From: Rhodobacterales bacterium
Lineage (GTDB): Bacteria; Pseudomonadota; Alphaproteobacteria; Rhodobacterales; Rhodobacteraceae
DNA: 64,000 bases
Assembly (NCBI GenBank): GCA_002748265.1
Contig: PDRY01000019.1
Coordinates: 1-64,000 of the forward strand
Reading direction: 5' to 3'
This document shows, piece by piece, positions 8,390 through 17,636 of this stretch. Both the position numbers and the translations under genes were made by a program. Numbering within the stretch: position 1 is the first letter of the stretch; each line of letters begins with the position of its first letter. The notes under the pieces are model-generated. The model saw only the letters and a program-made list of their open reading frames with translations, was not told where the DNA came from and searched no databases.

Positions 8390-9550
8390 ATGGCCCGCAG
8401 AGCGATCGTCCACCAGTTCCAGTCCACCAAAGCCGAAGAGGGCGTCCACTCCACCTGGTTCCGGGGGGAGCACACCAACTTCAACCCGACCCGGCTGCAA
8501 ATGGTCGGCGTCAATGGCGTGCCGGAATTCGTTCTGAAAGGCTGGGCGCCCGAAGCCCCGCTGATCACGCCCGACACGCAGATCACCGCGTTCGGGTCGT
8601 GCTTTGCGCACAATATCTCGAACTGGCTGTCGAAACGGCACTTCCGCGTGCTCAACAAGGCCGAAGACGCAAAGCGCGCCTATATCGTGGCCTTTGGGGA
8701 AGGCATGGTGAACAGCTTTGTGATCCGCCAGCAATTCGAATGGGCCTGGGAAGGCAAGGTCTTCGATCAGCCGCTCTGGCACGGCTATGACGCGCAGGAA
8801 TACGGCTACGATCCCCAGGTGCAGGCCGAAACCAAGCGGATCTTTGATGAAACCGACGTGTTCATCCTGACCTTCGGCCTGTCGGAGGTCTGGTATGACG
8901 AACCCACCGGAAACGTGTTCTGGCGCACGATCCCGAAAGACGCCTACGACCCCGAACGGCACAAGTTCCGTGTGTCCTCCGTCGAGGAGAACGAAGAGAA
9001 CATCCGCGCGATCTACGCCCTGATCCGCAAGCACCGGCCCGACGCGAAGATCATCATCACCCTGTCCCCGATCCCGCTGATCGCCACCTTCCGGGACAAT
9101 TCCTGCCTGACCTCCAACGCGGTCTCAAAGGCGGTGCTGCGCGTGGCGATCGACAACGTGATGCGCGATCTGGGGGAGGAAGGCGCGATCTTCTACTGGC
9201 CGTCCTACGAGCTGGTCACGGATGTGCTCTCCCTGCCCTACAAGCCCGACCGGCGGCACCCCTACACGGACACGCTGGACTACATTATGACGCTGTTCGA
9301 ACATGTCTGGTGCGTCACCAGCGACGACAATCCCCCGCCGCCGCTTCTGGATGCCTGGGTCAGGGCGCTCGCCGCCGCCGACATCCTGCCTCGGGAACTG
9401 GGCCCGATGGTGGAGGGCAAACGCCCCTGGAAAACCCGAGCCGTCTCCCACCGCGAAGAGCCGCTCGACCCCGACCCGGAGATCGACGCGGCCCTGCGCC
9501 AGATGCTCCGCGATCTGGTGGCCACCTGGCTGGAGGCGGGGGCGGGGTAG
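8390..9550 (+). CDS. GSCFA-domain protein
   Basis: A 386-residue protein with the family signature near the start (TAFGSCFAHNIS, Gly69-Ser70-Cys71), then an FGEGMVNSF block and a conserved LSEVWYDEPTG. The GSCFA family is related to SGNH/GDSL hydrolases and is often found beside polysaccharide genes; its reaction is not well established. LTFGLSEVW and TLSPIPLIATF are the conserved strands, as in other members. ATG 8390 was chosen because the conserved sequence starts there and a GGAGC motif precedes it; a longer frame starts at 8312 inside the FGE start region. Its neighbours suggest a role in glycan ester chemistry, which is inference. Confidence 0.82.
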   Translation: MARRAIVHQFQSTKAEEGVHSTWFRGEHTNFNPTRLQMVGVNGVPEFVLKGWAPEAPLITPDTQITAFGSCFAHNISNWLSKRHFRVLNKAEDAKRAYIVAFGEGMVNSFVIRQQFEWAWEGKVFDQPLWHGYDAQEYGYDPQVQAETKRIFDETDVFILTFGLSEVWYDEPTGNVFWRTIPKDAYDPERHKFRVSSVEENEENIRAIYALIRKHRPDAKIIITLSPIPLIATFRDNSCLTSNAVSKAVLRVAIDNVMRDLGEEGAIFYWPSYELVTDVLSLPYKPDRRHPYTDTLDYIMTLFEHVWCVTSDDNPPPPLLDAWVRALAAADILPRELGPMVEGKRPWKTRAVSHREEPLDPDPEIDAALRQMLRDLVATWLEAGAG

Positions 9551-9705
9551 ATACAACTCCAAGGAGATAGAGCACCCGCCATCACCTGGCCCGTCGCCTG
9601 ACGTCCAAAGCCCAATCCATTCAACATCCAGATCGGGGATCGAACACCTAGCCCGACAAGCCCCCGTAGGCTAGGGTCCGTCGAGCAGACGAAAGGGGAC
9701 GACAA

Positions 9706-10788
9706 GTGACTCAGGACATTAGACAGTTCCCCGGCTTTGACACGATCCGCGTCATCGCTGCTGCAGCGGTTGTCTTTTCGCACAGCTTCTTGTTGGCCGA
9801 AGGCTTCGAAACCAATGAGCCGGTCGCAAAGCACACAGGCACAGTCCTGGGCGTCTACGCCGTCCTTGTGTTCTTGATCCTAAGCGGATTCCTCGTCACC
9901 GACTCCGCCGAGCGCAGCAAATCTTTTTTGCAATATGCATCAAAACGACTGCGGCGGATCGCTCCGGGCTTCATCTTCAACGTGCTGTTCGTCACCGTGT
10001 TTCTGTGCGCGATTTTCGCGGTGGATCGCGGCGTCGATTTCCTGTCACGAAGCGCAACCTGGCTTAACGTTTTCAAGGTACTAACGTTCCAGGAACCCGG
10101 GCTCTATTTCCCGGATGTCTGGTTTTACACACCGACCCCGGGACAGGACACTGCATTGCCATCGGTCGCAAATGGCGTGCTGTGGACAATCAGACTGGAA
10201 GCGGCTTGCTATCTGATCGTTGGGCTTCTCATGGTCACGCGACTTCTGACGAAAGCTTCGGCTCTGGTGCTGCTGCTAGCATCGTTTGGTCTGGCCTTCG
10301 CATACGATTGGCAGGTGATCCGGTTGCTTACGGATTTCTTCTTCGTCTTTCCCAGTTTCATGGTTGGAGTCGTTTTTCAAAAGTTCGCCGGCCACCATCA
10401 AGCCCATGGCGGGATCGCACTGGGATCACTCATCGCGCTGGTCGTGCTGTCGCTGGTGCTGCCCGTCTGGCCATGGGCACTGGCGGCGCTTTTTCCGGTC
10501 CTCGCCGTATACCCGCTAGTGTGGGCCGGGCAACGCGACTGGTTCGCGCTCAGGTGGCTCCACCGCCACGGAGACCCCTCCTATGGCATGTACTTGTGGG
10601 GCTGGCCGATCCAGCAGGTCACACGCGCGATCGTCGGTCCGGGCTGGTCTGGATTCGGCTTTGCGCTGCTGACGATCCCGCTGACTTGGTTGGCCGGGGT
10701 GATATCATGGAAATACATCGAAGCACCAATGCTCGGCCGCAATCGCTCCGCCCGACGGAAAGAGGCGGACACGGATGGATCAGCGTAA
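9706..10788 (+). CDS. Membrane acyltransferase, family 3 (OafA-like)
   Basis: A 360-residue integral membrane protein with about ten hydrophobic segments. It starts with the family signature FPGFDTIRVIAAAAVVFSHSF, which includes the conserved Arg and the catalytic His. Family members transfer acetyl or other acyl groups to sugars of O-antigen, exopolysaccharide or Nod factor at the inner membrane. A C-terminal SYGMYLWGWPIQQ segment is also typical. Start is GTG at 9706 after GAAAGGGGA. The gene is visibly less GC-rich and more mixed in codon use than its neighbours, compatible with transfer from another genome. It lies 155 bases downstream of the GSCFA gene on the same strand, so joint transcription is possible. 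Confidence 0.87.
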   Translation: MTQDIRQFPGFDTIRVIAAAAVVFSHSFLLAEGFETNEPVAKHTGTVLGVYAVLVFLILSGFLVTDSAERSKSFLQYASKRLRRIAPGFIFNVLFVTVFLCAIFAVDRGVDFLSRSATWLNVFKVLTFQEPGLYFPDVWFYTPTPGQDTALPSVANGVLWTIRLEAACYLIVGLLMVTRLLTKASALVLLLASFGLAFAYDWQVIRLLTDFFFVFPSFMVGVVFQKFAGHHQAHGGIALGSLIALVVLSLVLPVWPWALAALFPVLAVYPLVWAGQRDWFALRWLHRHGDPSYGMYLWGWPIQQVTRAIVGPGWSGFGFALLTIPLTWLAGVISWKYIEAPMLGRNRSARRKEADTDGSA

Positions 10789-10834
10789 GATCAAGCGATC
10801 TGCGTCCGCCCTCTGATCCTGGCGCACTCCCTGC

Positions 10835-11842
10835 TTACTGCCCCACCGCCGCCGTCGAGGCCCGCTCCACCAACGCGCATGCCAGCTCGACCCGCCGGGC
10901 GGGGATGGATGTGCCCGCCTCGGCCGCCTGAAGCGTCTGGTGCAGCAGGTCCAGCGCGGCGGCGCCCACCTCGCGCATCGGGATCGCGACGGAGCTGAGC
11001 GGCGGATCCACCAGCCTGCTTTGCGGCAGCCCGTCGATGCCCATGACGGACATGTCACGCGGCACCACAATCCCGGCGCGGCGCAGTGCCATGATCGCCC
11101 CTGCCGCCAGCACATCGCCGGTCGCTAGAATGGCCGTGGCCTGACCGCCCTGGGCCAGCCACTCGGTCACCGCAGCTTCGGCCAGATCGGCGCGCCAGTC
11201 GTCGACCCCGATCACCAGCGCCGGGTCGTGATCCGCGCCCATCGCGTCGCGCCAGCCCTCCTGGCGGCGCAGGATCGTGCGGCGCCCGGCCCGCGTCAGG
11301 AACGCGATGCGCCGGTGCCCCAGCCCGCGCAGATGCTGTGTGGCCAGCGCCGCCGCCGAGCGATTGCAGGGCGCGACCGAGCTCAGCCCCATGTCGGGAT
11401 CGTCGCCGTTGATCAGCACCACCGGCACCGGAAGAGCACGAGCCAGCTCCAGCAGATCGTCATCCACGGTCAGCATCAGAACTCCGGCCAGCCCCTCGGC
11501 CCCGGCCTCCGCGCGCAGCGCGGCCTCCTCAGCCGGGGACACCAGCGTGCGGTTTTCGATCCGCACGCCCAGCCTCTCGGCGCGGGCGCTCAGCCCTTCC
11601 AGCACGTGCAGCGTGAACTGGTTGCGCTCAAAGTCCACCATCGCCTCGCGCGAGGCGGCGAGGATCACGCGCTGCCCGTCCAGGCTGCGCGCCGGGCCAT
11701 AGCCCAGCTCTGCCGCGCAGGCCCGGATCCGCTGCGCCAGATCGTCGCGCACATAGCCCTGCCCAGACAGCGCACGCGATACGGTCGCCGTGGAAACACC
11801 AAGGCGATCAGCAATATCGGACAGGCGGGGGCGTCGGGTCAT
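10835..11842 (-). CDS. LacI-family transcriptional regulator of the oligouronide operon
   Basis: A 335-residue repressor-type protein. The N-terminal helix-turn-helix and hinge (RLSDIADRLGVSTATVSRAL, about residues 5-24) precede a periplasmic-binding-protein-like sugar domain ending near residue 330. ATG 11842 starts directly at the HTH; the longer upstream frame has no homology. It is divergent from the GH105-kduI-transport operon with 72 bases between the starts, the standard arrangement for a local repressor released by a pathway sugar. The effector is unknown; a uronate derivative such as 2-keto-3-deoxygluconate is plausible from context. Confidence 0.88.
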   Translation of the reverse strand: MTRRPRLSDIADRLGVSTATVSRALSGQGYVRDDLAQRIRACAAELGYGPARSLDGQRVILAASREAMVDFERNQFTLHVLEGLSARAERLGVRIENRTLVSPAEEAALRAEAGAEGLAGVLMLTVDDDLLELARALPVPVVLINGDDPDMGLSSVAPCNRSAAALATQHLRGLGHRRIAFLTRAGRRTILRRQEGWRDAMGADHDPALVIGVDDWRADLAEAAVTEWLAQGGQATAILATGDVLAAGAIMALRRAGIVVPRDMSVMGIDGLPQSRLVDPPLSSVAIPMREVGAAALDLLHQTLQAAEAGTSIPARRVELACALVERASTAAVGQ

Positions 11843-11914
11843 GGCCCAACATGAAAAGAAATTACAGATTGTGCAACGGATTTCACCCTGCAACGCTCAC
11901 GTCAGGAGGATCCC
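11843..11914. promoter_or_regulatory. Divergent promoter/operator region of LacI gene and uronate operon
   Basis: The 72-base region between the divergent starts carries two copies of TGCAACG (11872-11878 and 11889-11895), 17 bases apart, and a strong CAGGAGGA ribosome site just before the GH105 start. The repeats may be half-sites for the regulator, but no full LacI-type palindrome with a central CG is obvious, so this is only a suggestion. Confidence 0.3.
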
Positions 11915-13024
11915 ATGCCCGAAGATTCGCCCCCACCGCTGACCCGCGCCCGGCTCGATGCCGCGCTGGAGCAGCTTGTGGGCGGACTCACCGGGCTGGC
12001 CGATGGCGGGCTCTTCGATGAGCCGAACCTTGACGGCACCCCCGGCGATTACATCAGCTTCGATGCCTGGGAATGGCCGCAGGGCGTGGGGCTCTACGGG
12101 CTCGCGCAGCTTTGGCGCGCGCGGGGGCACGATCCGCAGCTCACTGGGGTTCTGACCGACTGGTATGACCGTGCCATCCATCGCGGCTTGCCGGTGATGA
12201 ACGTCAACACCACCGCGCCCATGCTGGGGCTGTCGCTCCTGTGGGAGCAGACCCGAGAGCCCCGCTTTGCCCCCGTTCTCGACGGCTGGGCCGACACCGT
12301 GATGACCACAGCCCCCCGCACGCCGATGGGCGGCCTCCAGCACGATGTCAGCGACAAGCTCAACGCCGGAGAGCTGTGGGACGATACGCTCTTCATGGTG
12401 GCGCTGTTCCTGGCCCATTACGGTCAAGCCAGCGGGCGGCGCGATCTGGTGGACGAGGCCGAGCGGCAATTCCTGATCCACGCGCGCTACCTGTCGGACC
12501 CCGAAACCGGCCTGTGGTTCCACGGCTGGAGCTTTGAGGGCCGCCACAACTTTGCCCGCGCCCGCTGGGCCCGGGGCAATGCCTGGATCACCGCCGGGAT
12601 CCTCGATCTGATCGAACTGGCCCGGATCGCCCCCGGCACGCGCGCCTTCCTACTGGACGTGCTGCGCGAACAGGTCGCCGCACTGATCCCGCTTCAGGCG
12701 GCATCCGGCCGCTGGCACACCTTGCTGGACGATCCCGGCAGCTACGAGGAGACCTCGGCCACCGCCGGGTTCGCCTATGGGCTGCTCAAAGGCGCCCGGC
12801 TGGGCATCGGCACGCCCGATTGGCAGGCCGCGGGAGAGCGCGCCTTGCACGCCGTACTGCGCGCCATCGACCCCGGCGGCGTGGTGCAGGGCGTCAGCTA
12901 CGGCACCCGCATGGGCCACGATCTGCAACATTACCGCGACATTCCCGTCCAGCCCACGGGCTACGGCCAGTCGCTCGCCATGCTGGCCCTGATCGAGGGC
13001 CGCCACCTCACCAAGGAGACGTGA
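11915..13024 (+). CDS. GH105 unsaturated uronyl hydrolase (YteR/RhiN-like)
   Basis: Cleaves the unsaturated uronic acid from the non-reducing end of lyase-produced oligosaccharides by hydration of the double bond. The 369-residue product has the (alpha/alpha)6 barrel pattern of GH88/GH105. The ELWDDTLFM motif carries the putative catalytic Asp157 (compare QLWMDTLFM in YteR), and RWARGNAWITAGILDL matches the conserved helix further on. There is no signal peptide, so it acts in the cytoplasm on imported oligosaccharides. First gene of the operon; kduI follows one base after its stop. The uronate (galacturonyl-rhamnose, glucuronyl-rhamnose of ulvan, or other) cannot be told from sequence. Confidence 0.87.
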   Translation: MPEDSPPPLTRARLDAALEQLVGGLTGLADGGLFDEPNLDGTPGDYISFDAWEWPQGVGLYGLAQLWRARGHDPQLTGVLTDWYDRAIHRGLPVMNVNTTAPMLGLSLLWEQTREPRFAPVLDGWADTVMTTAPRTPMGGLQHDVSDKLNAGELWDDTLFMVALFLAHYGQASGRRDLVDEAERQFLIHARYLSDPETGLWFHGWSFEGRHNFARARWARGNAWITAGILDLIELARIAPGTRAFLLDVLREQVAALIPLQAASGRWHTLLDDPGSYEETSATAGFAYGLLKGARLGIGTPDWQAAGERALHAVLRAIDPGGVVQGVSYGTRMGHDLQHYRDIPVQPTGYGQSLAMLALIEGRHLTKET

Positions 13025-13025
13025 C

Positions 13026-13862
13026 ATGACCATGGGCCAACGCTACGGGGCCGGACCCGAGCATATCGACATGATGGACACCGATGCCCTGCGCGCGGAA
13101 TTCATGGTCGAAGGCAGCTTCGCTCCCGGAGACATCGCCTTCACCTACACCCATTACGACCGCATGATCGTGGGCGGCGCGGTACCTCTGACGGATCCGC
13201 TGACCTTCGGGTCGGGCGAGGACGTGGGCACCGACCGCTTCTTTGACGCGCGCGAAATGGGCATCGCCAATCTCGGCGGCGCGGGCTGGGCCGAGGTGGA
13301 CGGCACCCGCTATGTGCTCTCCAACCGCGACATCCTCTATGTCGGGCGGGGCACCGGCTCGGTGACGCTGGGCAGCGACGATCCCGCCGCGCCCGCGTGG
13401 TTCTACATGAACTCCGTCCCCGCCGGGGCGGACATCCCCACGCGGCTGATCCCCAAGGCCGAGGCCAAAGTCATCACCATGGGCGATGAGGCGAAAAGCA
13501 ATGTCCGCTCGCTCGCAATGTATATCCACCCCGAAGTCGCGCCCTCGTGCCTGCTGCTGATGGGCATCACCGACCCGGCGCCCGGTTCGGTCTGGAACAC
13601 GATGCCGCCCCACCTGCATGAACGCCGGATGGAAGCCTATTGCTACTTTGACATGGCAGACGAAAACCGCGTGATGCATTTCATGGGCCGCCCGGACAAC
13701 ACCCGCCACCTGGTCGTGGCGAATGGCGATGTGGTGCTGTCTCCGGCCTGGTCCATCCATATGGGCGCGGGCACCGGGCCCTATGCCTTTGTCTGGGGTA
13801 TGACCGGCGAAAATCAGGCCTATACCGATGTCGATCCCGTCGCGATCGCGGAGCTGCGGTAA
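13026..13862 (+). CDS. kduI: 5-dehydro-4-deoxy-D-glucuronate isomerase
   Basis: Isomerises 4-deoxy-5-keto-hexuronate to 2,5-diketo-3-deoxygluconate, the step between the GH105 product and KduD. The 278-residue cupin matches the family length. The zinc ligands sit at the positions known for E. coli KduI: H196 and H198 in PPHLHERRMEAY, E203, and H245 in WSIHMG. It is in the same operon as GH105 and the transporter; the ATG at 13026 is preceded by AAGGAGA within the end of the GH105 gene. Confidence 0.95.
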   Translation: MTMGQRYGAGPEHIDMMDTDALRAEFMVEGSFAPGDIAFTYTHYDRMIVGGAVPLTDPLTFGSGEDVGTDRFFDAREMGIANLGGAGWAEVDGTRYVLSNRDILYVGRGTGSVTLGSDDPAAPAWFYMNSVPAGADIPTRLIPKAEAKVITMGDEAKSNVRSLAMYIHPEVAPSCLLLMGITDPAPGSVWNTMPPHLHERRMEAYCYFDMADENRVMHFMGRPDNTRHLVVANGDVVLSPAWSIHMGAGTGPYAFVWGMTGENQAYTDVDPVAIAELR

Positions 13863-13863
13863 C

Positions 13864-16317
13864 ATGCTGGCGCCGGGCACGCCCCTGACCCACTGGCAGG
13901 TCGCGCGCGCGCCCGATCTGGGTTTTGACGTGCCCGATCAGCCGATGGAGGGGGAGATGGATTCGCTCTTCTTCCTCACCAAGGACCGGAACGTCATCCC
14001 CCACACCTATCCCTGCCGCACGGCCTATATCGCGCAGGCACGCGACAAAAAGCCCACGCCCGGCCCCGCGCCGGATTGGACGCGCGCCGAAAACTGGCTC
14101 CCATTTGGGGCGCCTTTGCTGGATCTGTCGGGCTTTTGGTTCCGTGCCACCCGCGTGTCGGGATGGGCCCGCACATCGGTGCAGTGCGAGGCTGATGGCC
14201 CCGCCCGGCTGCGACTGGGCACCTGCGGCGGGGCGCTCTTGTTCGTGAACGGGCACGAAGCCGGGTGGATCGCGCCCGCCACACGCAACGCCATGGCCGA
14301 GGCCGAAATCGCCGTGACCCTGCGCGCGGGCGAAAACGATCTGGTGATCTGGTATGACGACCTGTGCGAGCGGGACGCGCGGGTGCTGGTGTCTCTGGTC
14401 TGGGAGGGCGGCCCCACGGCCACCAGGATCAGGCCCTATCCCGCGGAACAGAGCCTGTCATTCGTCACCGAAAAGGCGCTCAGCGCGCTTCATTTCACGC
14501 AGCCCCGCTACGACAGCGGAGAGGACATCACCCTGACCTTCCCGGTCCCCCTGCCCGTGGACGCTCAGGTAGAAATCACCATCGCCGGGGATTTCATGTC
14601 CCACCAGGCCGAACGCCTCACCCGCACGCTGCCCGCGGGGGAAACCCGGCTGACCCTTGGCCCGGCACGCGGGGTCCGGGCGGATTACCGCCATTTCCAC
14701 ATCGCGCTCACCGTGGACGGCCACCGCTTTGCCCGCACGCTGGGGGTGGAGGTATCTAACCGCACGGATCAGGGCGCTGCCCCCGCCACGCTGCCGGAGC
14801 GGATCGCTGAGGCGCTCTCCCATATCGCCGCGATGGCCGAGCCCGACACCGTGCGCGCGCTTGCCTGCCTCGCCACCGGCGCGGACGGTGCCGAGGACAT
14901 GATCGCCGCCAGCCTCCCGCCGATTGAAGAGTGCTGGGACTGCGCCGATTTCGCGCTTGTTCCGCTGCTCTGGGCGCGGATGGCCTATGGCGACGGGATA
15001 GACCCGAACCTCCGCGATAGGGTCGATCGCGCGATCCTTGGCTATCGCTACTGGATGGATGAGCCCGGGAATGACGTGCAGTGGTATTTCAGCGAAAACC
15101 ACGCTCTCTTGTTCCACACCGGCGCCTATCTGGCCGGGCATCTGTTCCCCGATGCCGCCTTCGCCCGCTCGGGCCGCTCCGGGCGGGACCAGTCCGCTGT
15201 GGGACGCGCGCGGGTGCGTGCCTGGCTCGATCACTTCGAGACGTGCGAAATGGCGGAATTCAACTCCGCCCCCTATTTCCCCATCGACCTCAAAGGGCTC
15301 TGTGCGCTCCATGCGCTCGCCCCAGATGAGGACATCCGCAGCCGCGCCGCCAAAGGCATCGCGCGGCTGGTGGAGGTGATCGCCAACTCCACCCATCAGG
15401 GCGTCATGACCGGCGCGCAGGGCCGCAGCTATGAGCACACGCTCTGCGCCGGGGAAACGCTGGAGCTGTCGGGCATCGCCCGGATGCTCTGGGGGCGGGG
15501 CAGCTATGGCGCACGGGTCCACGCGCTGCCGCTGCTCGCCCTGTGCCTGCGCGATCACGGGCTGGGCTTGCCCGACCTCACCGATCGCGCCTGCTGGCCC
15601 GATCCGGCGACGCAGCAGGAATGGACGTTCCAGCAGGGGCAGAACGCCTTTGCGCGGCTCTATCATGCGAAATCGGCACACACCGCGCTGGGCTCCGCCG
15701 CGCTCTATCGCTGGGGCGATTGGGGCTATCAGGAAACGCTGGTCCATGCCCGGATCGGCTCCGATCCGCAGGCGCAGGTCTGGATCAACATGCCCGGAGA
15801 GCTGATCCAGTGCGGCTATGGCCGCCCCTCCTACTGGGGCGGGTCGGCCTCCGTGCCGCGCGTCCAGCAATACCGCGATCTTGCGGTGGTGCTGTTCGAT
15901 GGCGAAGCGCCCCAGCCCGATCTGACCCACGCCTGGTTCCCCACCATGGTGTTCGACGACTGGGTCGTCGATGGCCCGCGCGCCCATGCCCGCCAAGGCA
16001 AAGGACATGTGATGCTGGCGGCCTCCGGGGTGCTGCACCTGACGGATACCGGCCCCTCCGCCGGGCGCGAGCTGACCCTGCCGGGTCGCCGCGCCGCTTG
16101 GGTGATCCGAACCGGACAAGGCGCCGATTTCACCGCGCGCCACAGCGCTCTGGCGGCGCCCGACTTCACCACCGGCGCGCTCACGATCAACGATGCCGAT
16201 TACGGCCCCGTCACCTTCCGCCCCGACGGAACCGTCTCCGCCGAGGGCCGCACGCTTGACCCCCGCGACTGGTCGCTGACAGGATCGCGGAGGACCATGC
16301 CCCAGCACGGGGCATAA
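13864..16317 (+). CDS. Large protein of unknown function in the uronate operon; (alpha/alpha)6-barrel enzyme candidate
   Basis: An 817-residue protein I cannot assign to a named family. Residues about 60-190 look like a beta-sandwich with a VNGHEAGW turn, similar to galactose-binding modules. Residues about 310-620 are helical, with repeated aromatic/His motifs (QWYFSENHALLFHTGAYLAG, YFPIDLKGLCALHAL, GRSYEHTLCAGE). This suggests an (alpha/alpha)6 barrel as in polysaccharide lyases and several glycosidases. Residues about 690-800 form a C-terminal beta-domain starting with THAWFP..VFDDW, a motif of the lyase/heparinase-like type. No signal peptide is visible. The start at 13864 follows the kduI stop by one base. 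Position between kduI and the importer points to a cytoplasmic oligosaccharide-cleaving enzyme, which is inference. Confidence 0.7.
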   Translation: MLAPGTPLTHWQVARAPDLGFDVPDQPMEGEMDSLFFLTKDRNVIPHTYPCRTAYIAQARDKKPTPGPAPDWTRAENWLPFGAPLLDLSGFWFRATRVSGWARTSVQCEADGPARLRLGTCGGALLFVNGHEAGWIAPATRNAMAEAEIAVTLRAGENDLVIWYDDLCERDARVLVSLVWEGGPTATRIRPYPAEQSLSFVTEKALSALHFTQPRYDSGEDITLTFPVPLPVDAQVEITIAGDFMSHQAERLTRTLPAGETRLTLGPARGVRADYRHFHIALTVDGHRFARTLGVEVSNRTDQGAAPATLPERIAEALSHIAAMAEPDTVRALACLATGADGAEDMIAASLPPIEECWDCADFALVPLLWARMAYGDGIDPNLRDRVDRAILGYRYWMDEPGNDVQWYFSENHALLFHTGAYLAGHLFPDAAFARSGRSGRDQSAVGRARVRAWLDHFETCEMAEFNSAPYFPIDLKGLCALHALAPDEDIRSRAAKGIARLVEVIANSTHQGVMTGAQGRSYEHTLCAGETLELSGIARMLWGRGSYGARVHALPLLALCLRDHGLGLPDLTDRACWPDPATQQEWTFQQGQNAFARLYHAKSAHTALGSAALYRWGDWGYQETLVHARIGSDPQAQVWINMPGELIQCGYGRPSYWGGSASVPRVQQYRDLAVVLFDGEAPQPDLTHAWFPTMVFDDWVVDGPRAHARQGKGHVMLAASGVLHLTDTGPSAGRELTLPGRRAAWVIRTGQGADFTARHSALAAPDFTTGALTINDADYGPVTFRPDGTVSAEGRTLDPRDWSLTGSRRTMPQHGA

Positions 16318-16355
16318 CCAGCCCATCCGGGCCAACCATCTGGGAGGATGAGAAA

Positions 16356-17636
16356 ATGCAAGCGAAGTCCCTGAAAGCCCGCCTTGTGGCGGCCACCATG
16401 GCGGGCGCGCTGCTGCCCGCGAGCGCCATGGCCGAGGAAGTCCGCGTCATGTGGTATTCCGACGGCGTCGAAGGAGAGGTGATCGCCGATCTGCTGGAGC
16501 GGTTCGAAGCGGAAAACCCCGATATCGACGTGGTGCTGGACAATGTGTCCTACCAAGTCATCAAGGAACAGCTCCCCATCGCGCTTGAGGCGGGCGAAGG
16601 CCCCGACATCGCGCGTGTCACCGACATCAAGGCGCTGGCCGATCACTGGCTGGACCTGCGCCCCTATGTGGCCGATCCGGCCTATTGGGATGAAAATTTC
16701 GGGGACAAGGCCGACTGGATGCGCCCGGACGGGTCCGACCAGATCAGCGGCTTCATGACCCAGCTCACGTTGGTGGGCGGCTATGCCAACAAGACCCTGT
16801 TCGAACAGGCGGGCGTTGATCTGCCCGGCGAAGGCGCGACCTGGGACGACTGGGTGGCCGCCTCGGCCAAGGTGGCAGAGAGCCAGGGCTCGGTGGCGGC
16901 CTTCGCGATCGACCGCTCGGGCCACCGGATTTCGGGCCCCAATGTCAGCTACGGCGCCAACTATATCGGCGAAGACGGCCTGCCTGCCCCCGTCGATGAC
17001 GGCACCAAGGCCTTCGTGACCAAACTGGTCGGCTGGACCGATGAGGGCCTGCACCTGAAAGACACATGGGTGTCGGCGGCGGGATCGACCTACCGCGCGG
17101 CGGCGGATGATTTCATCAACGCGCAGCTTCCGTTCTACTATTCGGGCTCGTGGCAGATCGCGAACCTCTCCACCAAGATCGAAGATGCGTTCGACTGGGT
17201 CGCCACCGGCTCGCCCTGCGGCACCGAGGCGTGCTCGGGCCTTGCGGGCGGCGCGGCTCTGGTGGCGGTGAAATACACCGACCACCCCGAAGCGGTTGCC
17301 AAGGTGATGGACTACCTCGCCAGCGAAGACGTGGTGCGCGAATTCACCGAACGCACCCTGTTCCTGCCCGCCCATAAGGGCGTCGTGGAAGCCGGCGGTC
17401 TGGAGTTCGTCACGGACGATCCGAACGTCTCCGCCGCGCTGGAGAAATTCGTTGCCGCCTCCGCCGAGGTCGCCCCGAACGCCGCCGCGCTGCCCGCGTG
17501 GAAATGGGCTTCGACCTATTACAACGCGCTGGTGACCCGTGCGAGCCAGGCCATGGCCGGGGAAATGACTCTGGACGAAGCCTTTGCCCGCATGGATGCC
17601 GACATCGCTGAACAGGTCGCACAGGCCAGCCAGTAA
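16356..17636 (+). CDS. Sugar ABC transporter, substrate-binding protein (family 1)
   Basis: Periplasmic binding protein of 426 residues. The signal peptide has a KSLKAR basic head, a hydrophobic core and an AMA-E cleavage site near residue 25. The mature part starts VRVMWYSDGVEGEVIADLLERF, the usual first strand-helix of MalE/UgpB-type proteins, and contains the GEGPDIARV loop and the WDDWVAASAKV hinge. It would capture oligouronides for the two permeases encoded directly downstream. It starts 38 bases after the unknown enzyme gene with a GGGAGGA site. Confidence 0.92.
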   Translation: MQAKSLKARLVAATMAGALLPASAMAEEVRVMWYSDGVEGEVIADLLERFEAENPDIDVVLDNVSYQVIKEQLPIALEAGEGPDIARVTDIKALADHWLDLRPYVADPAYWDENFGDKADWMRPDGSDQISGFMTQLTLVGGYANKTLFEQAGVDLPGEGATWDDWVAASAKVAESQGSVAAFAIDRSGHRISGPNVSYGANYIGEDGLPAPVDDGTKAFVTKLVGWTDEGLHLKDTWVSAAGSTYRAAADDFINAQLPFYYSGSWQIANLSTKIEDAFDWVATGSPCGTEACSGLAGGAALVAVKYTDHPEAVAKVMDYLASEDVVREFTERTLFLPAHKGVVEAGGLEFVTDDPNVSAALEKFVAASAEVAPNAAALPAWKWASTYYNALVTRASQAMAGEMTLDEAFARMDADIAEQVAQASQ

